A stretch of 64,000 nt of DNA from Ptychodera flava (lineage: Eukaryota; Hemichordata; Enteropneusta; Ptychoderidae): NCBI RefSeq assembly GCF_041260155.1, contig NW_027248371.1, positions 62,001 through 126,000 of the forward strand. Direction: 5' to 3'. The translations under genes were made by a program, and so were the position numbers. The stretch's first letter is position 1; the number at the start of each line of letters is the position of its first letter. Positions 1-12,600 of the stretch are shown here, in pieces. Under the pieces are notes generated by a model, which saw only the letters and a list, made by a program, of their open reading frames with translations, was not told the origin of the DNA and made no database searches.

Positions 1-3000
1 AACAATAGATTTCAATGTAGGCTGACAATTAGAATCTTCCTTTCAGCAGCAGAGTACATGCAACAACGGCAGTGACCTTGGCCTGCACTGTAGTGAAAGT
101 GAGAAGCTAGTGTCCTTTACTGTTACCATGACAATACCAAATAACTGCAGTGTAAAAAATTTTCAGATATAATATCCTCTAAAGAAAGATAAAAAGACAA
201 AAAAAGTTTATTCCAGTTATTTTTTCCAATTATGACAGCGCTTGTAAAAAATGCTGGCAAATGAAAAGCAGAAGTTTAGAAAAGAAAATATCACTTCCTT
301 GTGTCAGTCTTGTAATTATTTCCAAATAATAATCAAATGTAGATATGCAATAATAACCATTGACATCTCAAAGCAAAGACACTAAAATGAAGTCTGCTGT
401 ATCTTAAAGCATTCCCCCTTGGTTTACCATTCTGTGTCCAGTGAAAAAAGTCTTCATTGAAATTCTTCAAACATTGTCTGAAAACAGCCAAATGCTGACA
501 TGCAAGCTGTTTGACTCAACACTTAATGCTGGTTAAATAGTAACAATGAAAGAACGTAGTACGTGACATGTTTGGTTTGAGTTCGCTTAGCAACCATGCA
601 ACCTGACAGTTCCACTTTGAAATATTCCCAATTAGCTTCAGATGATCTTACTGTCACCATGTCCAAAAAAACATTTTAATTTATTTTTAAGTAAAATAAA
701 TGACAAATGGTATACATTTTGTGCTAATCACACAATGACACACTGACTGAAAAGCCTAGATACATAATTATGTTCAATCATTTAACCTACCTACGAGAAT
801 TGATTTAATAGCTGGGTGAATTGATCAAGGCCCTGTAAGTGTTCAAATTTATTTTACGTGAGAGTTTATGTTTAGTAGTCCAGCGATCTCTAACTGAATG
901 CTGTCTGATCGACATATCCTAAATTGAGGTCAGTGTCAATAGCCGGTAACTGGGACTGCCACTGTCCGCTGTTTGACCCTCAACATGCTATCAGAGCAAC
1001 CACCCAGTGAAGAGCGCCCTCAAGTGGTGACTTACATTTTGTTGAAATATGTTGCATATCTTTATGCAGAGTAAGACACAGAAAAAGTCAGATTTTCAGT
1101 TATACCTTGCATTAGATGCATTCTTCTACATTAAGAAAGTTTGACTGAATTCTCAAAAGTTGATAGACTTCATTTTTTGATCAAAAGAACAAAGCACCTA
1201 TCACAGATTTTCAGATTCAAACTCTTACAACATAACTGGTTTGTTACTTGTGTGGACTCATAGAGTAAATGATATTTTCATACTCTAGTTTATTTTGCAA
1301 ATTGAAATAAATTTTAACCTAGTTGTGAAAATCACAGGGAATAACGTCAATTTTTTCATTCACATATCAATAAAAAGCTAGGTAATTTTTTTATCTTGTA
1401 ACAAAGTTTGCAAGGTAACTCTTCATCTTTATGTTGATCAAGAGAAAGCATTGATTACAGTTTCCTTGAGGAAAGTCTGAGCAAAAGTTAGAAGATTCAG
1501 TTGCAAGGCATACACTACAGTAATCAAAGCCCCAATAATGCGTAATAAACCTATTTCAAAATATCCTGTTTTCTGAGTTTTCTTTGAAGGATTGAAAAGT
1601 GCATGAGACTGTCACAAGTGTCGAAAGTGGCATGTAAATTCAAATGTTTTAACATCATTTTAGATTTCCCACCATTTTAAAAAACTTATCATGTGATAGA
1701 GAAAATGTTGGTCATCGTGTATTGTGCGCATGCAAGTAAATGGCATCATGCTTGTTTCTGGTATGATCATGATGTGTATGAGCAGGAAATACTGCTTTTT
1801 GTTCTTTTCCATGGGATGCCATTTTATGAGTGTGGCACCCGTTTATAATTCAGACTGTTAAAATATGTAGGCATGGTCCAAATCAGTGAGCAGTGATACT
1901 TTAATACACGTCCTTCAGTTAGCACATTTACATGAACCAACTTTGGTTTGAAAATAAAATCACGAAAATTATGCATAAAATTCGCAGCTATAGGGGTTTA
2001 AATGGCAGTGGTTTTCCTGAGAATACAAATGCGCCTTACCCTAGATGAGTAAGAAATGGAAAATTTGCCTTGCTTCATTGTCAAAGTGATCTTTTGGTTA
2101 TAATTATGCGTCATCCTTTGCACTATATGGTTCAATGCTTGTGTTTATTATTGCATGGTTGAATTTTTACACTGGTTAGGTTGCAATGCTCCCTTGCAAT
2201 GTTCCCTTGAAGTGCTGGAAGTGAACAGAGAGTGTGAGAAGAAGCATACTGACAAATCAGCAACAACTGTATAAAATGTTCCCATATTGTTTTACAAGAT
2301 CAGATTGATTAAACCATACTGATGTGGTAATCTAATTAAATGAAATGGTCACACAACAATTAATTGCACCATATGATTAAAATACCTATTTCTAATACCA
2401 GCACTAATTGAAACAAATTGACAAAATCACACTTACATACAGGTATTTGCAGAATTAATTGGATTGGGTCAAATCTCACACTGTTCTCTAACTGTGGTTG
2501 TTTTTCCCAATTTGAGAAATTGCTCACGCCATAATTCCTATCTGCTATAAATACATACATGAAAATTCAATCATGCCTGCTTGTAAGCATTCCAAGTTAA
2601 TGCTACAGCCTCAGTGACGTAAGAGACACACTCAGTGTCCTGGCCACACTCCAAATCGAACTAGTCCTACAATAGACCTGGTAACTAAACCCTACCCATC
2701 ATGCATTGGGATGTGACACATTAAGCTAGGGCATCTGCTCAGAAACGTGACACCCTTCAATCCGTGTATTGAAAACTAAGAAATTAAAATAGGCATTCAA
2801 TTGACACTGATTTTATGAGAGCAATTCAAAAATAAATGATGTGTTTGGCAGAAATGCAAAGACCATTTGTGGTTTTGATGATAGTGTTTCACATCAATCA
2901 ATAAATCAAGTGACCTAAGGTTGCAAGCTATTAATATAAAGGACACAGCTCATAAAACTTTCAAGGGAAATCTTAGAGGCAGTAAATGTAGAAATAAAGT

Positions 3001-6000
3001 CTAAGACAGGTAGTATATTATTGAACAGAGTAAACACATTCTAGAGGAAAAACAGGTTTAGTTTATTTCAAATGTTTCATTTCCGTCAAATTCAACAGGG
3101 GGTGTTTAAAGTTACATTGCCCTTTTTTCTGGCTCTTTGAACTTGGTTTTGTCTACCAAGTTGGTCTTGCACCTTGCAATTACAATATTGGACCTTGCCA
3201 CTACGTGCAAATGGCAAGAACTCAATGAAAGAAAAAGGTATTTTTGGAGGAGCTTGCAATTTGATGGCCAGTTTGATGGAAATTTTATGTCCTGAAGGGC
3301 AGACGTTCATCTCTGGCACTCTTGCTATCTAAGCATGGAGTTTGAATGTGTTCAAGTACTAGTGAAAGTACGGAATAGCACACTGCAATGGTGCCTGCAT
3401 TACTTCCTGTGGACTACCCTAGAATAGGATATACAGTATCAGTATGATAACAAAACTTACTGAATGCATTGGTTCCAAAAGGTCATGAATGTCAGCTTTT
3501 GAGGGTTGCATCCAGACGACACCTGCCTTCACTTGCTCATTTTTTTCCTCGGGGCATGTTGGCGGGGTCAATTATTGGCCTTTTCATTAATAAAAGTGTT
3601 TACATGTAAAACTGTTAAAAACAACAATGCCACTTTAACACAATTTCAGTACTTGAATGAATCATGGTTATCACTTTGTGTAAATCCATAAGATCCATTA
3701 TAGAAATCAATACCTCTAAAAACACAGAGCAATTTGTCCCTTTACTTTACAATAACAAATTTCAGCCTAACAATTCCCTACTACAGTTTATAATGGTTTC
3801 TCTTTGCATATTTTGCAACAGGAGTCAATTCACGGAATCTTTGATAAGCATACCAAAGACTATTTTATAAAAACTAAAATAATTAGAACCTTTGTTGGCT
3901 GAAGAAAAATCAATTTCAGTATTCCAATTCACTGCTCATGTACAGATGTGCCAGTAGTATATATGTCACAAAAATACACATTGTCAAATAAAATTAAGAA
4001 AAACGATCTCTGAGAAATCCGAATTTTTTTCTCCATTCTGTCAACAGAGAGATGCTGGAAACAACAGGGAGAAAAAATGGACAAAAATACACCAATCATC
4101 CTTTCCACCAAGGTCAAGGGGTCAGTTCAGCCATTGAAGATGAGAAACAAATGAAAATGAGCAAGGATATCATTTGATTTCATTATTATTCAGTCACACA
4201 GTATCAAATATGCTTCATAAACAAGAGCTGCAGTTCCACACACTCAAGAGCACTTTTTCATCAACTGATTTTCGTGTGATCACAGCACAACTGACCTCAT
4301 GGCAGGCTTCCATGTAAAACCTATGGAGACACACACAAGTTCTGGTTGGTGTATACTTTTGCAACTTAAAAGAAAATGGCTGAGTCAGTGAATGAATTCA
4401 AAATGAGGAAAACAGGAGATGAGAAACAACATATGACCTGAGAAGTATTTCGACAAAAGTACAAATATCGTGAGCATTAAAATGTTTTCTACAGTTGCTT
4501 GAGCTTGGTAAATACTAACGTGGTATCATCAAAACTCAGAGGAAAACAGTTATCTCAAACAAACATCTTTCCATCATAACACGCCATATTCCAAAGTTGA
4601 AAGTAACTCCCTGATGAATTTGTGAAGCAGATATGCAATGCTTCAAAACAGCCAAGCCATGGCCATGGGTAACACGGGTACAGTATAGGATCAACATGAC
4701 ATGAACCATCTCAAGTATTTCATCTTGCATTCATATCAGCAGCTGGGATAAAAAGTGACACTACAAAGAAATGGCCAGCGGTCAGTTTGCAAAATTGCTG
4801 ACATTTTTTAGGTTTTACTAAGATGATACATGAAAACTACACAACCTGGTTACTCAACATGCGGGGGCTTTTTTTGTATTTTCTACATTAACCTTTTGGC
4901 TGCGATTGTTTTTCCTATCCATGGTTAAAATCTGAACATTCAAACTGCTGTTTATTCATACGTGCAACATCAATAGAGAAATTGCCCCAAGATTTAAAGT
5001 ACAAATCTGCGACAGATCCTTTGCATACATGCAACATAATAAAATCAGAAGTTCAAAATTGACTTCATATATGTGTGTTTTTGACTATAATATTTTAATC
5101 TTTTCTCTACAATAAACATTCCAGGGCAGTCATGAAAAAAGAGGATCAAGGCTTATTATACATTCATTTCAAAGTGGACAGAGAAAAGTCGACTTCTCCT
5201 CTTTCATCTGATTTCTATAGCTGGAATGAACCATGTTGTGAGTTCTACTCAGTTTCAGATTGTTTAGCCTGCAAGTATGCCTCAAATATTGTTACTGGGC
5301 TATTTTTACACAGTGCAGTGAAAAACAAGAAACCTAATACCAAAGCTGCTGACGTTGATGGCTTACGTGACCAACTGAACAGGCGCCACCAGAAATATGT
5401 GCCCTCATTTTCGGTATCATTCGTAGGGCAAGTCCAGGTCAAGACAAGTCAGGAAATAAGAAGAGCGCCACCAACGACAGAAACATAAATTACATGTGCT
5501 GCCCAAGGTCTTTTCACACTTTGTTGTTCCTTAAAATTTCCCAACTTTTTCCAGAATAGATCAGAAGCATTCCACAAGCTTCCTTACATACTTTGTACGA
5601 AACTGAATATGGTAAATCTTAGTTACCATATTTGAGAAAAAGTCAACAGGTTTAATTTGAATTGTAAACTACTCTGAAAGGACACCTGTGAATGGCATAG
5701 GAACTAAACAATGTTACAGTGCCATGCCTGGTTTGTTAGTACTACTCTTAACCCAAATCTCTCCATCAATTCAAATGATTGGTTAGATAAAAATAGTGCT
5801 ACACTTCATTGTCTGGTCAGAGATTTTACAATATATGTCACTAAAGCTCTTTTGTGATCAGTTGATACGTTATAACATGTGAGAAACTTGTTCAGTCAGC
5901 AAGTTACTTCCTTGAAAACCATTTCAAATATATATAGCAGGTGTGTGCTTTATTAGAGTATGACACAAAGTTCAAAAGTCACACTTCTGCTATTCTTCAA

Positions 6001-6546
6001 CTAGATTACTATTTTCATCTCATACTTCTGATTTAATTAATAAAGTAACAGGATCAGTTTCAGCAGTATTTCCCACAATTTCCCTACACTCATTTACATG
6101 GCATCACTATCGTACTACTTCTTCAAAATTCTGAGCTGTGAGTCATTTAGGGAAAAAAACAATTTATTGTACAGTGATTTTCAAAACAAGGCAATGGTAG
6201 GACAATTGTATTTTACAGTTCATTGTTCAACCATGTAAACTGCATTATCTCAAATGCAGTTATCATTTTCCTTACCTTGTTCCTAAATGAGTGATATTTT
6301 CCCCGTCTCAACAAGGCTGGCAACAGGCCGATACCTCATTATGTGTTGTGCACTTTTTTCTAAATTAATTACTTCATTTCTGTGAAGGATAAAATGAGAT
6401 AAAAACAGCTTCTTAAAAAGTTTCATCATTAACACTGTGTTGTAGATTGACCATACTCAAATGAGACCTAAGAAAAATTTTCTTAAAAACAAATGAAACT
6501 GCCAAATGTCCTATTGAGGGCGCTTGCCAGAACAAGATACACTTAC
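1..6546. other. Intron or downstream DNA of GINS4, no exon recognised
   Basis: No coding exon could be supported here. The donor of GINS4 exon 6 opens into this stretch, so the terminal exon (about 30 residues, expected to end near GAVQLI) should lie here or before base 1. I looked for its reverse complement by eye and did not find it. Open frames of 60-118 codons occur, for example plus strand 5132-5488 and minus strand 3092-3319, but none resembles a known domain. Confidence 0.5.
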
Positions 6547-6637
6547 TCATGTTCATCTGTTTCTTCTTCCACAAGGACACCCTCTTGATCTTCATTCACT
6601 TTAAAAAATATATAGCTATCCAAGTTTGGTCTTGGTG
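6547..6637 (-). CDS. GINS4: GINS4 exon 6
   Basis: Encodes APRPNLDSYIFFKV and an acidic turn ending near EETDEHE, the first strands of the SLD5 B-domain. The acceptor reads TTTTACAG and the donor GTAAGT. The exon begins and ends with two bases of a split codon. Confidence 0.9.
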
Positions 6638-9600
6638 CTGTAAAAGCCAAAGGGGGAAAAAACAAAATGTTTAAATTTCAACTTTATAAACTTGTGAAAT
6701 GACATTAACAGTACTTCTCCATAATTAAAGAAAAATGTCAACATCATTGAGCTAACTTCAATGCCACATACAGTACTGTATGTACCATACTTGTTGCCTT
6801 GCTTAACTGATCAAAAATGACCATTATGAACCAAAATTTCTCCTTTCATTGACCAATATTATTCAGACAAAAACATATGTGGCAACTGTTATAATTATTA
6901 ACAATTCCTTTTGTTGATACAGGGAGAATGACCAATTTCTTGACTAGAAGAGTTCTGAAAAAAAATTAACAACAGAAATGTTCAGTTCCTGAAAATTCTT
7001 TTCATGTAACTGAGAAAAATTGTAAGAACTTGCTGTAATATTAAGTATGCTACATGTTTGACATAAACATTTCAAGAGCAGAAAAGAGATTTTTTTTTCT
7101 CTAAATTTTTTATTGCAAATAAACAAGACAAGAAAAACATACAAAACAGAGAAATTACAAAAACAGAAGACAAAAGGAAAGAAAAACAAAAAACAACAAC
7201 AAAGAGGCACTGTCTTTACAAAAAAGTACCAAGGAATTTAAAGAGTCACTTCAAAAAAAGGGAAAAAGGATTTTCCATTTCAATCTAAAGCTTTCCATCT
7301 TCCCAGTCTTTTTAACAATACTTCTTTCTGAGAAAGAGACTTTTCTTACTTTTTCTAGGAAGATGGGAAAGGGAAAAATGGTTGGAATACAGTTAATATT
7401 TTGCTATTAGCAACAAGTGGTTTAAAAGTTTGTTCCCCTTTTGTGGTAATACTCCAAAGACAACATCTTTACATGTCAAATCTAAAGCATGATTTGTCTT
7501 TTTGTGAAAGAATAACTGGAAAGAGGCCCAAAAGTTGCTAGCTTCTTGACAATTCCAAAACAAGTGTTCTATATGTTCTTCTGAATTAAAGTATGAACAA
7601 AGTGGAGAATCCTTAATCTTATGTTTATGTAGAAACGAGTTTGCAGCTAAAATACGGTGCATAACTTTATATTGGAAAATTCTCAGTTTGGTCTCTTTAG
7701 TTGTTGAATAAATTAATAACCATGATTTTTTCCATTCTGTATTGATTGCATAATTTTTTTTAGTATATGCAATCTCTGATGATGCAGGCTGGCACGTACG
7801 GTTTTAGAATAGTTCATAAAATTCCTTTGTGGAAGCTTTATTAATATTAATTTGTCTGAGACAGTCCCCATCATCTCGTTCAGTTACGTGTATAAACGTC
7901 TCATTTTTTGATAAATTTTTCCACATATTTGGTATAGCCTTTAGTAAACCAATGTAAATTACGTAATTTACTTTAAGATTGTATTTTTCCTGAAATATGT
8001 TCAAGGGGAGCGGGGTACAATGAGCAGAAAAGAGATTAATCCTTTCGCACTTTTGAAACACTTAGCAAAGTGTTTTTCCAGACTTTGGATACTATATATC
8101 AATTTAAATAAATGACTTACCTGTTTTTTCTTTGTCTAAATTTTGTAGATTAGGTGGCATATGTTTCATTGCAACTGTTTTCAAATGAGATTCTAAATTT
8201 TCTGCATATCTGCAAAAAAGTAAATTAATTTATCGACAGAAGGCACAATCAAACTGCTATTTGAATTCACAACATTAGAATTTGCTATATCAGAATCTGG
8301 AAAATTATTTGACTTTGCTATATAATTCATAATCCTACAATCCAAGCCACAACTTGAGAAATATCAAAGAATCTGATTCATGGTCAGACTTAGCTGGTTG
8401 TAGCAGAGTCCGAGTCATAATCCAATGCTGATGAATCTGATTTTGATGATGGCTGTTTTGTACTGCTGCATATTTTAAGTTCAAGATTTCATCTTGAAGC
8501 ACTTACTCTTTTGCAAATACAAATTCTTCATTGGAAAGTTTAGACACTGTATCATCTCCTCTGTTGAACTCTTCATCCAAAATACGATGAACATATTTCT
8601 CTATCTATGAAGACCATCAACAAATCGAAATTTACAGGGACACACAAAAATATATTAGTATGTTCCATGAGAATATATACATGAGTGACTTAAATTACTA
8701 TATGTATACAAAACATAGTTGCATGAACTTTCAATTGGCTATCATATGACTACTTTTGAAGAGAAAATACCCTAGACACTGTTGCAGCACGAAGAGCAAC
8801 AGTGAGACACATTCAATGACTTGAATTTTTGTTCTTAATATTACTCATGTGTATATCAAATATAACACAGTCCTAGAATTCTCAGTATTATATTGTAAAG
8901 GATGAATTGAAGAAAATTTTCAAAAAGTGAAGCAAAATTTTACCAACATTAACAAAAATATATGGAGATTTACCATTCATATCTAGAGTAAAGGGACCAG
9001 AAAAAATTGGACCAGAAAAAATTTTCTCAAAACACCAACCAAAATATATACAGTGATAACTTGAATATTGGAGATCACACGTAAAATAAACTACCAACCT
9101 TTTCAAGTCGTATCCTTAGGTAACTACTGATTATATACTTGATGCGATCAATCTGAAACAAAATGAAATAAAACATTTACAGAATACTTTAACCAGTGTT
9201 CAGATGATTGGGTTGTTGCAAACCTTGCTTTCATCCTGTTACATATTCATCATACAAATTGACAAAGGGTGGGAGGAACACAAGTTGTTTTACTTTGGAT
9301 AGGAAACATTCATGTATTTATACACAGTTTGCGACTCTGGTAGCATTTCTTCTCCTTCTTAAAATGATTGTTTTGATCTACACAGGGAACGTTAGTAACT
9401 CTTCCTGGCTTAAAGATTTCCTGAGATTTGTGCAAAACATGAAATTTGTTCAAGGAGAAGTGATTTTGATATCTTTTTCCAGTTCTACCATGTGATAGAT
9501 TACAGAGATTATGTTATGTTAGTTGAATACCACAACACTAAAACCATCTTAGAGAAAGAGAGTTCATGAAAATTTCTGACAATTTCACATGTGTCTATCA

Positions 9601-12600
9601 CGTTCATCTTTTTCAAAACAGAAATGTATACATGTATACCCTGTGTTATTAGAACAATAAAATGCTCTTCAGTAGGAATTATGACTAACACTAGAGCATG
9701 AATGTACACTGTGATAGCATGATGTATACTGTAAGCAAGGAAAATGTGGATTGAATTTTGCAGTTCCTCCTTATCGTTCCAAACTGACCAGATATCATAT
9801 TATCATCTTCATTTTCCAGAAATATACTCACCTCCATTCGATGGATAATAATTCTAAAATCTCCCTTTTTACATCTTTGAAGATTTTCTTCCATTTGTTG
9901 AATCTGTTCCAGCATACACTCCACCAATTCAGATTTGGATTCAAGCAGATCTGGAGCAAACTTCTCATTCAGCCATGCCTGAAAGTATTACATTTCAAAA
10001 AATGTGGAATAATTGTTGGATAAGAAAATCTGTTCACTTCATTGGACCATCGTGTTGCGCACTGAAAAATTATTATATATGTTGGAAGAACTAGGGCCAA
10101 CAAATGAGACAAACACTGCTGTATGTGCATGTCATACAGACTGAGTATATTTGTACACGAGTCAGGCCTGAGTATGAATGCACATACCAGTCTAAAAAGT
10201 ATCAATTAAAGTTCATGAGGAAGCAATTACAGATCTATGACAGTATTGAAGTGCTTCTGTACTTTCTGACATTTATTCTTAATTTCAACATATTACAGCG
10301 GCCAAGCTATGGTATAAACAAGTTCTGGTTCTAATGTTTTTATACAAAACAATAATCATACATTTATGGCATATTCTCAATATACTTGACATGAGGTCTG
10401 TGATCCCTGTGGCTTTGGGAGGGACCCTTCATCTTTAGACTATAGGCTTAAATTGGTCACATTGAGGATATGCCTTTTTTACACCAGTGTTCGAAATAAT
10501 CGGTGGCAATGGTGGCATTTGCCACCAAAAACTGTCAATCTGCCACCAAAATTTTTTTCTGGTGGTATTTTTCTGCCACTAAATTTTGGGTCATCATGTC
10601 ATCGATCCTACGGCTTGAATGAAGGAACGCTGAAGGAACACGCGTTGTCTGACGGCGGAAAAACTCATTAGCAAAAAAAAAAACAAAAACAAACTAATTG
10701 CGACATTTTGGCATGAATGAAAACATAGCGTGAATCCAAACTTGTGATTGGCTAATCTCCATATCGATGACAGCAGCTTTTGTAAACTTGACATGTTGTT
10801 GCCCTCAGTGATCGCCGCATACGCAGTCATACCACACAAGATAAAAGTATGTTGTGACATTTTGAAAACAAAGCCAAACTGCAGCCTGCATGAATTAAAT
10901 AATGATAAATACTTGCAATTCATTAGCCAGTACAGGGCTCAAAAATTCCTATCGCCCGACGCCCGTGGCTAGTCAATTTGCGTTCGGGCAAGTAAAATCA
11001 ATATGCTTCCCGTCCGACGGGCAAGTGCACCAGCGGTTGAATTAACTTAGCTCTGGACAATTCAAGCTTGAAAATGTATTTCATTAGGTCTGTACACGCC
11101 TACAATCATTGTAAGTCCTTCAACTCTCATAAGTATTTTCTGAAAACCCTTGAAAATCGGCCAGACATCGCAAAATAATCGTTTTGCTGTTGTAACACAC
11201 AAAACGTCGTAAAAATAGAGTTTTGCGACATGTTATCTCCAACGACACGGAGTGAACTCACTGTTTTGTATGTGTGCCGTGAAGTGGTATGCTCTTGACA
11301 GTGGTTGCCATTCTCTTTAGTGTAAGTGTATGAGTTGTATAACAGTCGATCGCGATCAGCTTCACGCGATAGTGTAATTGCATCGTGTGCTTGGTAAATG
11401 GATGTAAACTTATTCGAAGCCATGGATCTCGGCAATGCTTACTGTTCAATGTAAATCAACACCCTGTTGAAAAAATACAAGTTTACATCGTAGTCGAAAC
11501 GGGCTCAGTCGACCAAGGAGGCCACACATTGCAGCTACTACGTAGTGCGTGAGATGCAGACAGTTTCAAATTACGTGACTTTGGTTGTTAGGGATCGGCT
11601 CTCACTTACAGAAAACAAATCTGCACTGAAGAGTAACGAAAACGAAACTTGAATCTGCTCTCTTGACGAATACATTTATCAAAATAAAACTTTGAAAGAC
11701 TGCTGTGCTCAGTGAGCAAACATGTAAACAGTTAAAAGGGTTGCAGATGTACATGTGCGTATGCATTGGAAGATAAACACTAGCAGAGCAGTTGTTTGTG
11801 ATCTCAGCGTGATAATAAAGAGCAGCAGCCAGCCATGCACATTGTAAATCACACAAGCTTATTACTCTTATGCAAAATTTTAATTTGGATTAGGTTGTGG
11901 AAAAATTCCAAATTCAAAGATGTTTTCGAGATGGCAAAATCTACAGAAAAGACTAAAGTATTCTCACATTTCTTCAGCTACATTTCAGATTTGGTAATAG
12001 TCCTGCATTTTAACAAGATGTACATGTAGTTCATGTTTGAATCTGTTTTTTCCCTCTTTGAATTCACTTCATATGGCCAAACTCTTGCTCTCTGTTACAA
12101 ATTACTGGTACAGTTATTAAAATTTACGGCAAGTAATTTTTCCTCTAGAGCAAGTAAAAATGAAATTCACGTGTCCCACGGTTAGTAAGTTTGAAACAAT
12201 TTTTTCGAGGCTGTATGGGTTGACTTTTTATGACGTGTACACACCATATTTTCAAGAATTTAAAAATTAGAATGAGTATGTGGCAACGACAAAATGCTGT
12301 ATTATACCGATCACATGATGTGTTAAACTGCCACCAGATTTTTCATAATTGCCACCTGATTTTATATCCGGTGGCAAACTTTTGCCACAAGAAATAAAAA
12401 AGTATTTCTATCCCTGTTTACACTTTCCAAGATATTGTCCTATCTACTGCTCTTGTTTTCAGGCAAAGACTGTGTGACTGTGTTTTCACTGTTGCTTATC
12501 CTGAGCTTTTATATAGAAAGAAAGGCAACCAGCATGTTGCCATTATTGAATCGAGGCATTTCCATCTACCATATCCATCTAGCATATCGAGGCTGAGGAG

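Noticed and set aside
3092-3319. 75-codon minus-strand frame
   Set aside because: No resemblance to a known family and no splice context; left unannotated.
5364-5398. Minus-strand LVAPVQLVT before a stop, resembling the SLD5 C-terminus (LVASGAVQLI)
   Set aside because: An in-frame stop lies about 12 codons upstream, and none of the expected preceding B-domain sequence is present.
5132-5488. 118-codon plus-strand frame starting MKKEDQGLLY
   Set aside because: No domain, signal peptide or splice support; its composition resembles translated non-coding DNA.
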